A stretch of 64,000 bases of DNA from Lumbricus terrestris (taxonomy: Eukaryota; Annelida; Clitellata; Crassiclitellata; Lumbricidae), in NCBI GenBank assembly GCA_949752735.1, contig OX457040.1, positions 2,352,841-2,416,840 on the forward strand, written 5' to 3'. Of this stretch, positions 1 through 12,000 are shown piece after piece (position 1 is the first letter of the stretch; each line of letters opens with the position of its first letter). The position numbers were made by a program, and so were the translations under genes. The notes beneath the pieces are model-generated. The model searched no databases. It was not told where the DNA came from and worked only from the letters and a program-made list of their open reading frames with translations.

Positions 1-115
1 ATCAGGTATTCAGTCAATCAGTTGTTTAATCAGTCAATCAATGAGTCAAGCGATCAATGTTAGTCAATCAGTGGAGCACGCAGTCAATGAGTCAAAAAAT
101 GATTCAATCCGGCAG
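1..115. repeat. GTCAATCA-type minisatellite
   Basis: Imperfect tandem copies of a roughly 10-bp motif, mostly AGTCAATCA with interruptions, run from the left edge to about position 115. The stretch 116-488 holds no supported exon. It has a short hairpin around 272-290 (GGTGCTCGCATGGGAGCACC) that looks like part of a dispersed repeat. Confidence 0.6.
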
Positions 116-488
116 TGTTACATACCTTGACACAAAATAAAAGTAATAGCCTGGACTGAACATTGACTATTTCCCTCTGCGCTATTTTGCTTATTGCTAT
201 AATTCTAGGTCTTAATGTACCGTATTTTAACACCAACAAGTGGTGCTTAGAAGAAGACCTTGTTTCCTTAGGTGCTCGCATGGGAGCACCCCGAATTGCT
301 ATTTTTGTTAGAGCCACTTTATAAGTTAACTGTCTTTCGCTCTAAATTAAAATTTACCTGTTCCAGATAACCTATATTTCTTAATCATTGGCCGACTTCA
401 ATATGCACTTCTGAGCTGTGTAAAGAGCGCGTTATGAAATTATGTATTGTATAGGCATGCAAATACAAGACTTGGCTGCATGTTTCAG

Positions 489-3400
489 GCTGAAGGCTGC
501 ACCAGCGGTAAAAGGTGAGATCCTGTACGGAATTCACTCCGCACTGTTGGCCCTTCTTGCGGGGAGACGGGACTTCCACAAGTTCTACATAAGAGAAAGT
601 CTCGTGGAATCGGAGAAACCGGCCGTACAGCAACTCATGGCTCTGGTTCGAGAGAAGCACATCGACTTTGAATCGTGCGATAAGTCGCTTCTGACATCAC
701 TTTCGCAGGCCAGGCCCCACCAGGTACGAACTAAGACAGATAAACTATGTTTTTCATCATTCATTCATTCTATGGATTTATATAATGGCCTTCGAGATAG
801 CTTCTCAGGGGCGCTCCTAACCCAGCCACGGCAAAGAAAAGACTTTCAAGAGAGATTTATGAAATGAAGTTTGATTGTTCAGATGAAATAAGCGCAGCTT
901 TGAAGGGAGCTCATTCCAGATGGACGGCGGCCCTACAAACAAGAAAGCTCAGCGTTGTCTGGCAGCGAAGCGAACCCATGGAACTAATAGTTGTCCCTTC
1001 ACAGCAGAGAGGTGACAAGAATAGTGTGAATTTTTTAGTTATCTGCTCCATCAGAACTCCCCCTAGTCAAGTCTGCTGTAGGGAGTGCGTTGACTGTACA
1101 GTGTACGCTCCTAGTGAGAAGTTGAGATGGGGAGGTAGAAGACTGGAAACACGCCTTCATATGATGAAGCTAAGGAACCATGGCTGCCTCAAAGCCAGCT
1201 TAAGGGGACTGCTTGTCTTAATTTTTTCGATGTTGTATTGACTGTAAAAAGCACAGAATATCTGGCAAAGCAATGGTGTCAATGGAATCTTCGACCTGAC
1301 TAGACATCAGATTCACACTTTGGTGTGACCTTGCGTGCGTAATAAATTTATGTAATAATAATAATGATATTAGACTGAAGAAGTTGAGTGTGTGTGTGCA
1401 AATCTTCTGCGTGTTTTGTTGTTAACAGGGTGTGTGCTTAGATGCTGGTCAGTTGGACTACGAGATACTTGGCAGGTATGTTGACGTTCTGAGGTGCACC
1501 CCTTCAGTCATTCATCCTCTCATTGATTCAAGTATTTTTATAGCACCTCTGCAAAAAAGACTACTCAGAGGTGCTCCCATCCCAACTCTAACTCAACCAA
1601 GAAGAACAGTATTCAAGTGCTTATAGATATGTCAGACAGTCAGAGCGTGACCTAGGGAAGAGATCCGGCTCAAGAGGGAGGCCATTCCATGTTTTATGTT
1701 AACCCCAAATATTGTTAGTTTGCAAGTAGAGTACTAAATAGTATATACTATACTTGGTATTAGAAAATTAGGCACCTACCTAATAGAAGGTAAGCAAACT
1801 TGTCTCAATCACACCTTTTGCCCTTTTTGAGCAAAGCATAATCAATTTGCAGTAATCGTGGTAGTTGAGTGGTAACGACATATCTCAAAAAGATTAATGA
1901 GTGGAATTTGAGAACATTTAGTTTGGAGTTGATTGACGTTAAATGACTCTTTTTTTGTACTCTTCAGTGATGAATCGGTTTATGCAGATTCTTCGAATGA
2001 TGCCTCGGAACCTCGACTATTTGTCGTTTTGGATTCGGTCCAGGTGTGTGTTTCTAATGGTTCATTACAATTCTGTAGTTGTAAATCTGTAATTGTAATT
2101 TTATAAGTGAAAGTCTGTAGTTGTAATTCTGTAATTGTAGTTAGGGGTCATTGCATAATTACGTAACGCTCGAGGGTGGGTGGGTGGGGTCACTGACAAC
2201 GTTACGAAGCGTTACGTGGGTGGGTGGGTGGGGGTAGCTGAACGTTACGTAACGCCTTGAAAAAAAAATCAATTAATATTAAACACTTAAGACATGATGT
2301 GATTGAAGTTTAAAACTTCGTGACATTGATTTAAAACATAAGCGAAGTATATTTAGGTCTAATTATCTGATTAAGATCCGGCAGTAGACACCGGATATGC
2401 TAGGTTAGCTCTGTTCTCCCGTTTGTGCAAACCGGAAACCGCCTTTCGAATTGTTATGATGGTTTTACCAACGGAACAACGTATTAGACCTAATTACCAA
2501 TGAATTCCTGACATCGAAGAACCATTTTGAAGCATGTTTTAGGCCTACTCAGTTGACACGATTTCAAACATTTAAAATTAATGCTCAACAAAACGCGGTA
2601 ATATTTCTATTAATAGTAATCGAAGTGCCCAGACTAAGCAAATAAATAACTCATCTTAATTTTGATTAATTGCAAATTTTTATTCTTGTGGTAAAATTTA
2701 AGAAAATTGCAGTCATATTGACTGTCATATATAAAACATTGTGTATATTTTAGGCCTAGTCTACTGTCAAATAACAGGCCAAATTCGCATGTAGCCTACG
2801 TTAAAATAGTCTGCTATATTAAATTCGCTATGAAAATATGAATTATAGGTCTAATTACGCGCTCACATAAGCCAATAATAATAGACCTAAATCTCAACTG
2901 ATTTTTCGTAGCAATCGTTACGTAACGCTGGAGAGGGTGGGTGGGTGGGTCAAGGGAAACGTTACGAAGCGTTACAGGGTGGGTGGGTGGGTCGAAAACG
3001 GCCATTTTCGGCGTTACGTAATTATGCAATGACCCCTTATGTAATTGCAGATGCATAAAGCAACTCTCAAAGTACAACCTTATCAAAAGTGCGCTGCCCA
3101 CAGGGCTAAGCTAACACCTTGAAAAAGTAAAGTTTTATGACAATGGGCAGAAACAATACCCCTAGATAAGATCTGAGCACAAATTATAGCAGAAGGCCAT
3201 GATAATTGTTATCTTTCTATCATGATAATATGATTGTTATTATGTTATTATAAAACATGTTATTGTATCGTTATAACTAGTGGTTGTTGCTAACTATAAC
3301 CATAATCTTGTTGCATTCCTCAGTTGCAATTGGGTCCGTGCTCAGTGTGACTTGTCCCTTTTTGGCACACGTGTTGCTCCTATAATTTTATCTTCATGTA

Positions 3401-6400
3401 TCATTTTGAGGATATAGTAACTGCTGATTGTGCTTATAAACCATACTTAGTTAAGAATGCATATATATAATTGGGAACAAAATGTGTATATAGTGTAAAA
3501 TTGTAATAATATAATGGCGCGGTTGTGATTGTACTCATCACGTGTCTGTAATTATGATTATGTCATTATAATTACGTAATTATAATTGTCACAAACATTT
3601 AGTGTCTTATGTGATATATCCAAAATATTGAGGACCAGATTAGGCTCTGTTTTATATGAGACATTTGCTTTGTCTTAGTGTTTATGAAATTTGGCATTAA
3701 TTATAAGCTTCCTGAGTTCTTCTACGAAAATCATTTGTTTAAATAAAATTGATGATAAATTATCAGTTATTGTTGTTGTCGTTTTTTAAGGATCCAATGA
3801 ATCTCGGAGCTGTTATCCGATCATCGTATTTCCTGGGAGTTGACCAACTGTTTGTTGTGAAGGACAATAGGTCGGATGCTTTGCCACCATTTCACGCTAT
3901 CTTTTCCTTGTCAAATGTAGAATGTGTAACGTATTGTATTGCATTTTATTCAAATATTTATAAGCATCTCCTTTTGCATGAGCCATAAATTATTATTGCA
4001 GTTATTATTATTATTAAATTAATTTTTAATGCATGCAAGATCACACCAAAGTGTGAATATGAGGTGTGGATAGCCACAAGGAGAAGATGCAGTTAGATAT
4101 CCATGTGCTAGAGAGCCAATGAGAAAAAGTGAATTAATTTTGAGCCACTTTTTGAAGTAAGGAAGTCAATTGGAGCTATGAAGAGAAAGCGACGGCCAAT
4201 TCCATTCCGTGAGTGTAGAGATGTGGTTCCCCAACCTTTTTCGACTTTAGAGTCCCTTTTTCTAAGTTGGAGGACACGAGTGCCACTTTTTCCTTAGTTG
4301 AAGGACATTAGGGGGCCCACAAGGTTAAATTTAATTAACTAAAGCATTTAAAATTGTTATAAATGATTCAACATAGTATGATTAACTTATGTTATTTATA
4401 GATGTTAATATAAAATAATTTGTAATAGTAAATAATTGTGTTCTGTCCTGTCGAAATTGTCACTTTTTCATATACTTTTCGTTAATTCTTTGAGAGATGA
4501 GGGCCATTTTTTGAGGCCCAGCGGGCCACTTTTGGCTCGCGGACCATGGGTTGGGAACCGCTGGTGTAGAGCGATGGAATGTGCAAGACGCTCAGAAAAG
4601 GAGTACGGTAGTTTCTTACAGCAGCCCTGAGGCGCCCATAGACATAATGTTAACGACTTCATTTTCTTAGCCTTGGCATGTCAAGGCAGTCAATGTATTC
4701 ATTATTATAACCGAGTATGTTAAGGGCACAAATGAAGCCAAAATCTTGACACAAATTTCTGCCTTAGTTGGGGGTGGGGCACATTATGAAACTACCGACA
4801 AATCTAATAAGAATTTGTGTTCTAAGGAAGTGCGATGCACAATGTTTCTTGTGTTTTTGTTTTCTGCAGTTGTTCACTGACTCCAGTCGTGAGCAAAGCG
4901 AGCGCTGGAGCAATGGAGATTAGCAAGATATTCGCCATTCCAGACCTCGTTGAATTTCTTGAAGTAGGAACCATGTTGAGTCATTGGGCATTGCTATTAT
5001 GTGGTAACGTCTACCATCTTGACTACTTTTTTGCATACATGGTAACAGCAGTACTTATATTGTGTTGCATTTTATATGATTATTTAATATTTATGAAGCG
5101 CTTCTCTCAGCAAAATCCATTCAGAAGCACTCCCAGTGCAATCAGCCCCACGAGAAATGGCACAACTTGAGGCAAGAGAAAGACGAGGAAAGACTACTAC
5201 CAGAAAGAAAGGTGGAGTGAACTGATGGGGGGGGAATGTCCATTCCATAGAGAGGGATCTATGCAGGCAAATAGGTTCGGGATTGAGCCATGGCAGTTCT
5301 GACGCAGTAATGCATCAGTTATAATTTCACTGGTGTGTGTGCATTATTGAGAGTTGAAAAAGTCATGGAGACCATTTGTTGCTTAGTTTTCCTTATTTTG
5401 TTACCATGAAAATCTGTCCTGCTAGATGTTGTGTCTGAATTTTCTAAAAGAGATGGCGCCACTATCTCCATGCAAGTATATGTTCTGATAGTCTCTTGCA
5501 GAAATGCTTAGACAGTGCAGTCTAGAAGCTTTTCCAATGTTGTGTGTGAAGAGCAACAATGAGAGAGAGAGCTTGTCGCAAGAGTTCCTCAGTTTGTCCC
5601 TTCCAGTTTTGCAAGCGCCAGAATTCATTCATTCGTAATGGATATTTTTATGGAGCCCCTTCAGGGTCACTATTCAAGTGCATTGCTGACCAAGCCCCAG
5701 CAGAAAACAGGTTGTGCAGTTTTAAAATTCCTTACAAGAAGCCTTGAACAATAATATTAAGTCGATTCATAATCATATATATATATATTCCAAAATTTAT
5801 ATAATTTGTATATATTTATGTTATATATGCATACATGTATTTATATATAGGATTTCAAAGAGAGGGGCTGGGACTTGGTTGGAACAACTAGCTCTCCAAA
5901 TCCATCGAATCTGGATCAAGTTGTGTCGCTCAACGACGTTTCATTAAAGCGAAATACGATTCTCATTCTCGGTGAGTTCGTCTTCCGTTCATCTTGTAAG
6001 TTCTTTTATGTCGTTGTAATTGAAGCGTTTTGTGCCAGATTCTTCCGAGGCACACCCGACCTGATGGCACCAAACCATAATCAAAGACAATGTTTACGAA
6101 ATGCGGAAAAGAGACAAAGAAAGACCAAGAAATTCATTTTGGAGACTGCTAGATAACTTATTCGAGAAATATGGACTGACTCTAACAAGGCTTTTATGCA
6201 GCACTGTAGAAGTTCGAGCCATGGCGACAACCAGGTCAACTTGCGTGGCAGAGCGAAGGAATTTACGACCTAGAATGGACGGCACTGGCACACAAAGTAT
6301 TGTACTATACATGAAACCCAAAGACTGAACAGGTAACATGTGTTAGGACCCACCACATGGAACAGTCTTCCTGACTATGTGAAGAACGCACCATCTCTGG

Positions 6401-7834
6401 ATCGATTTAAATCTATACTCAAGACGTACATGTTTAAACAATCGTATAATTGCCAGTAACTTTTGAACTCTTGTACAGCGACTTTCCTTCGGCCTCGGCT
6501 GAGCTACGGCGCTATATAAAATCGTCTTATTATTATTATTATTATTTTCCAATGGATAGCGTTGAAAGCATGTAATTTTCCGTACTAGGAAACGAGGGCA
6601 GTGGATTGACGGAGAACGTGGAATCGAGATGCCATCGTTTGGTGAGGATTCCACCCGGAAGAGACCTTCATCCTCTCGTCGATTGTCTCAATGTTTCCGT
6701 TGCTACAGGTCAGTAATCTGATGTGCAACATCATCCATAGCATACATTTGCACGTGTGTGCACAGAATTACGTCTCGATACCTGGCGGATAATTGCATAG
6801 TTCCATTGTTTCCAGGATGGTCTTGCACCACTGCATTTTGCTATGAATTACAAGTTAGTAGTGGAACACTGCCTGGTACATTTTGGGATCATGAAACATA
6901 GCTGGAGGGATTTCAAAGGATTTGAAGACTCGGTAATTTGTTTTACTTGTTTGTATGTGAACTTGTTCTAGCGCCCTTTCAAGCTCACTACTCAGAGGTG
7001 CTCCCGACTACAGCACGGACACTGCATCAGAGTTTCACACCGAAGCGATGACCAATTGCGAGTGAAGGACTTGCCCAAGGTCCCTACACGGCAACTTGGG
7101 TTGGATTTGAACCTTCAACCCTCTGGCTGCAAGGCAACGAACATACCCACTACACGACCACACCCCACAAATTTGTGTTCTCTGATTATCTGAAGCTCAT
7201 CTGCTAATATTATTTTCTGCCTTAAAATCAAAAATTCATGTAATGATGATGATAATAATAGCAATAATGATAATAATTATAATGAAAACTCATTCGTAGC
7301 ATGGGAAATGTATCATGTAGAATAGTATATTTTACAGTTAGACAAAGACAATTAGGTTCATATATCAAAATGACAAATCATGAAGAATTGCATTAAATGC
7401 AATCAATGAGAAATTGATGGATAGCTTCAAAAAGTTCAACGTCTTGTTTGTTAAACCGTCATTGATCTAATTGTTTGCAGCACATCATAACAATACCATT
7501 TAAACTAAAACACCTTAGCACCACCGATTATATAATGCCCCGAAAACTCATTGAAAGAGAATTCTAACAAGAATTCTTAGATAACGTGGTTTGGGAAACT
7601 CATCACATGATTAACTATCCCGTAGAAAACAACTCAAAAACGCGACCGCGTTACAAGGCAGTTTGTCACGTAACTCCAAAATGTTTTGCATCGTAACGAT
7701 TTACCATTTTTTTATTTGAAGCACCTGATGTTCTGTTGAAGTACTTCTTTACTAATTCGTCTTTTGTTTTTACTTTAGGAATAATTCTGCATCACCTGTG
7801 TCAACTCAAGACATCTCCGAGAAGTGTGGCATAA
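489..7834 (+). CDS. MRM1: MRM1, mitochondrial rRNA 2'-O-methyltransferase (SpoU/TrmH type), 5'-partial
   Basis: Predicted SAM-dependent ribose 2'-O-methyltransferase of the SPOUT (SpoU) class; the known human family member modifies G1145 of mitochondrial 16S rRNA. Exons: 489-723, 1429-1475, 1968-2043, 3791-3870, 4870-4963, 5851-5971, 6589-6708, 7779-7834, all with GT-AG junctions and agreeing phases. They give about 275 visible residues ending at TAA. SpoU motif 1 (DPMNLGAVIRSSYFLGVD, with the catalytic Arg) is in exon 4. NSCSLTPVVSKASAGAMEI spans exons 4-5. Motif 2 (LILGNEGSGLT) spans exons 6-7, and motif 3 (LNVSVATGIILHHL) spans exons 7-8. Human MRM1 is about 353 aa, so roughly the first 50-70 residues, including any mitochondrial presequence, lie upstream. 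The acceptor TGCATGTTTCAG at 477-488 argues that 489 is an internal exon start, although ATGs at 442 and 457 are in frame. Introns hold a Harbinger-like element, a hAT element, a LINE fragment and a SINE. Confidence 0.9.
1525..1588 (-). repeat. SINE family A 3'-tail fragment
   Basis: Reverse-complement copy of the tail seen in the full SINEs at 9971 and 13630 (GGAGCACCTCTGAGTAG...GCTATA). It lies just downstream of MRM1 exon 2. Further degenerate tails are visible near 770-815, 5090-5140 and 5645-5690. Confidence 0.5.
2144..3036. mobile_element. Non-autonomous PIF/Harbinger-like DNA transposon
   Basis: The ends are near-identical inverted repeats of 26 bp beginning GGGGTCATTGCATAATTACG, flanked by TTA at 2141-2143 and 3037-3039. 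A 3-bp TWA duplication together with GGG termini is typical of PIF/Harbinger. The element is 893 bp with no transposase ORF. Next to each end is a copy of a segment with ACGTTACGAAGCGTTAC and several GGGTGGGTGGGTGGG runs. These two subterminal segments lie in direct orientation although the termini are inverted. It sits in MRM1 intron 3. Confidence 0.65.
4221..4563. mobile_element. hAT MITE (Charlie-like ends)
   Basis: 343-bp element in MRM1 intron 4. The right end reads GGTTGGGAACCGCTG and the left end is its diverged inverse (ATGTGGTTCCCCAACC). An exact 8-bp target duplication, GTGTAGAG, lies at 4213-4220 and 4564-4571. No coding capacity. An 8-bp duplication with CAGCGGTTCCCAACC-type ends is characteristic of the hAT superfamily. 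Confidence 0.75.
6339..6548 (+). mobile_element. 5'-truncated LINE 3' end
   Basis: Translates as the C-terminal end of a CR1/L2-type reverse transcriptase polyprotein (GPTTWNSLPDYVKNAPSLDRF...LKTYMFKQSYN, then stop). A short 3' UTR follows, with CGGCGCTATATAAAAT and an (ATT)n tail at 6530-6545. It lies in MRM1 intron 6, in the same orientation as the gene. The family pattern 'GPxxWNSLP' is usual for the end of such ORFs. Confidence 0.65.
6965..7172 (-). mobile_element. tRNA-derived SINE, family A (reverse copy)
   Basis: Reverse-complement relative of the copies at 9971 and 13630. It reads on the minus strand from a tRNA-like head (GTGTAGTGGGTATGTTCGTTG, B-box-like GGTTCAAATCC) through the conserved middle to the tail with CTCTGAGTAGTGAGCTTGAAAGGGCGC. 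It lies in the last MRM1 intron. Confidence 0.75.
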
Positions 7835-9094
7835 AGATGTGAACTGGGTGCTTTTGGTTAAAGTGTGGTTGAACACTTCAGTGCTGTACCTGTTAAGTGG
7901 GGGTTTGCAAAATGTGAACAGTCGGAAACATACCAGTTCATCAGATGTGCAAATTAAATTGATGTCAAATTCGAAGTGGACCATCACTGCCTGTAGTTTC
8001 ACAGCAGAAAAGGGAATCTAACCAAACTGGTGTTGTATAGGAATAGCAGCAGGTTAATACATCATGAATTCATTAATGATTAGCCATAAAAAATCTTGAA
8101 TAAATAATTATACACCCTACTCTCGTTGGAAAGAAATTCACTAGCTTGTAATTATTCACAATTCAATTGCGTTTCTCTGTTTTCACGTTGGTCTGAAGAT
8201 GTAAGAAAGGCAGGTCATTCATATCTGAGCAATCTTTGTTGGCTTTGTGTTAAGTTTCCAGCGTCATTGCCGCTGAAGACTGAACGGATTGTCCACCTAA
8301 AGCATTGATGGAAAAACAATATTTACTGGTATCAATTGAAAATATAAATCTGAATACATTCAGTTGATGATAAATGTTTTATGGATGATTTTAACTGATT
8401 AACTTTTGTAGTGGGGTGGGGTAGAGAAGCTTATTTGTACGTATGCATGTGGGTTCGAGTTGAAAGAAACAAAGGAGGGATCCAAAATACAATTTTTTTT
8501 AATTGCGTAATAATATGCATCGGCCTTAGCTATACATAAACCTTTTTCCCAGTGTGGTGTTACACCTAGTTCGATCACAAATCCATTCTGCAGAAACATT
8601 CTTGTAATTATGCCACTTCACTGAGTTCAGCAATGCTTGTTATTTATAGTGAATTCAATTTTTGCAACCATTAATGCGATTAGAAAAATCACTGATCAAT
8701 TAAAAGTCAATAACTTCAGCACAGGTGTACGCCTGTACGGGACATTTCGGCAGTGGGGGGGGAAAAAAATTTTTGCCCGAAAACTCTGACGACCTTCCAA
8801 AATTCTTAGGATTTTCCCGTCCGAAAAATCTGATGACCTTTTTTTTACCCCTGCGTGCCCGAAAAATCCTCCCGTACCGGTTTTGCCCGAAAAAATTTCC
8901 GATTTTTTGGCCCATCCATGCCTCTTTTGCGCGAAAAACAGATTTGCCCCCTCTGGACCCCCATCTCATCGCCTATGATCTTCAGGTAGAGTCTTTTAAA
9001 TATTAGACTCGTACTTCACACAAATTATACAAAACACTTCAAATGTTAGACACTCGACAAAAATGTGTGCTCACGTGTAGTGTTCATATTAAAT
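7835..9094. other. MRM1-HDAC11 convergent intergenic region
   Basis: Contains the MRM1 3' UTR with a candidate poly(A) signal AATAAA at 8099-8104. At 8720-8990 there is a degenerate repeat of CCCGAAAAATCTGATGACC-like units next to a G-run. Similar text occurs inside the hAT MITE at 34388, so this is probably an old relative of that family. Nothing else is recognisable. Confidence 0.4.
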
Positions 9095-12000
9095 CTAGGT
9101 CCCCATACCATGTTTGTCACCCATGCCAATCAGATTTTTCGTGTGAAGATTGATGATTGAGTTGGCGATGACTTGAGCCGTGCGTCTCTGATATCCACCG
9201 CTCGTGAGCATTACGATTGGAATTCTTCTCGACCTCACCGACTCGAACACAATTTCATCTCGTTTGATGATACCCTAAACAAAGAAGATACATATCAAGA
9301 TTTATAAATATAATCAAAGTTTAATTTTTAAAAATCTTAGTTTAATTTAATCATGCTGCAGTATGACTAGAGCCTATTTATTGTCTGAACAAATAATCCC
9401 AGGTTATTAAAGTAGTCAAATGTAATTTTTTGGCAGCCATGTTAGAATCTGGTCTTTGCAAAGCATTCATCACGTCCTACTCATTTTACCAATGACATCT
9501 TCTGATTGGAAGATTGAGTCGACCTTTAGGAGCGTAGCTGGAAGTGATTCTGCATCCATGGGCTCTTCAGTAGCATTGATGCCTCCCCCACCCTGTTTCT
9601 TTGTCACACATGTACTCCTGAACTTAAAAAGACAGTCATATCAAATAGACAGTTTTACCTAACAGGGACTTCCTAGTATAGTTCCTCATCAGTGGGAGGG
9701 GTTTAGGGTAATGGTAGCGCTCTGTCATGAAGAGTGCACAGATGTGTGATCACTTTCGGCTACCCTCCCTAGGGTCCAATCAATCTTCCATTTCGCAAAT
9801 GGCATTGTTTATGCTGAGCAGTAGGACACCTTGCATGGCTGCCAAACAGTTAAATCTGACTCCTGCAATAACTTGTCATCATACATTTATACTATGTTCA
9901 AAATTAAACGACAACGATTATTATTATTATTAGTCGATACTTCACATCCGTAGTGGCTTCTCTTCAATCGTGGGGCGCGGTGGTGTAGTGGTGGCGTCGT
10001 TGCCTTGAAGCTGGAAGGTTCGAGGTTCGAATCCACCTCAAGTCGTCATGTAGAACCTTGGGCAAGTCCTCCAGTACAATTGCTCAGCGCTTCGGCGTGA
10101 AACTCCGATGTAGTGTCCGCGCTGCAGTCGGGAGCGCCTCTGAGTAGAGAGAGCTTGAAGGGGCGCTATAACAAGTGCATATGCATACATAGCTTATGGA
10201 AAACCATCCTAAGATGTTGAAGAGATCGCAAACACTCCTCTACATCAACAGCATGAGGGTGTAATCAGAAATGATTGCACTTACGTCTCCTGTTATAGAC
10301 AAGAGGCCAAGTCCATCACCCTCCATGATGTCCGTTCCCGCATTGTAGACGACCAGATCTGGTGTAAATTCGTTCAATGCCCCTTCAACATGTCTGTTCA
10401 AAGCACAAAATTCTTTGCTGTAATGCATTCTTATAAGGCTCTTTAGAATCACAACATGCATGTAATAATTAATTACCCAGTACTTTCGTAAGATATTTAC
10501 AATGAGATATGTTGCAGCATCCTTAAACATACGTTGATACAGACATACACTGGATGTCTTTTTTTAATAAACCTTGCACTGAAAATAGAAAATAGCCTGC
10601 CAAATAAGTTCAGCTGATCTTTACGCTAAGATTCACATTTTTGGAGTCTCTAAAGAACACGTACATTTTGACGCCTTTGGCAAGCATTTCTACAACATTG
10701 TAATGGAACTTCATACACAGACACATACCAAAGTTGTCTGAATTACACAGACACAATGTCGTGCTACAGTTATCTGAATTGGGTGAGGAAATTCTCCCAA
10801 TTCAATCTGATTTAAATTTATATTATCACTGTTATAATTATTACTTCAAACACTGATATGATCCACTTGTAAAAGGATCTAAACTAATGTGATCATAAGT
10901 TAATATGATCTAGTAATTATGATTTATGATCTAATCCAAACCGTTCTAATCCAAGCACGAACTGATCTTGTGTAAGTGGATCTGTTGTAGTCTAGTCCAC
11001 AGCCGCGATCTTTAGATTATCCTTAACGAGTAGTCCAAAGTAAACATGGAGCATTATAAGTAGCCACTAGCCAAAGACAGTTGAAATAATTCTGCATACT
11101 TACGTGCGAACCGTGGCCAGATATTCTGCATCTCCCGTGTAAAACTGCAGCTCAACCTTTCGACGAATTGCAGCTACAAAAAATAGGAAGATGGCTGAAT
11201 TCAGTGTTTCAGTTGCTGCAGTTCTCAGCAGCTCCCTATATACCATGTCACATGTAGAGATGTGAGGTCGGTTTAGAATAAGTCAAAAAGCTTTTGCGTT
11301 ATTATGAAAAGTAAAAGTTATAGATTTTCATTGCCAGAAATTTAAGAAATTCTGCAGGCTATCGCGGGCACAGAGAGGGCTTCACTGGCCACGTGTTTTG
11401 AGACCTCTGTTTAGATGATCTACAGCCTATTCCAACCTCTTCGTACCGGTATAATCTCTTTGTCCCATGAACAAGGATCACTTTGGTCACCCAATTTTGC
11501 TTAAACAAGATCACTTTTCACCATTGGGCCTGTCCTCTTGAATGTCCTCCTATCTCCTCCTCCTTACGTGTTTCTATTCTTTCAAGATCTGTTCCAACAT
11601 TTCTCTCTCCTCAAAACCAATGGCAGGTTGTGACAGATTTGACCTGCCTATTTTATTCTTGACCTGCCCTACGACTCCGAAAATTCTTTGGAAGTTTTAT
11701 ATCTTCTTTAAAATGAAAATTAAATATAAATAAATGTAGCTCAGGATTATGAAACTGACAAGGCCTCCTGAAATTGTATACCTGGCGCCGCCAATGCTCA
11801 AAACCTATTGTTCTTCTCTTGGAGTGCTTGCACAGGGAGTACTACTGAATGGTCACTGCTGTAAGTGGCACGTTATAAGTTTCAAATTACATTACAGGAA
11901 GAAAGTTTCAAAATCTAGGTTTCACCGATGCCAATATCAACATATATCATACGCAAATCAGTCCTGTCATATTTACATTTGGCTTCAACGTCTTTTGGGT

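Noticed and set aside
442..488. Extension of MRM1 exon 1 back to ATG 442 or 457
   Set aside because: A good acceptor ends at 488, and the extra residues do not look like a mitochondrial presequence; kept only as an alternative.
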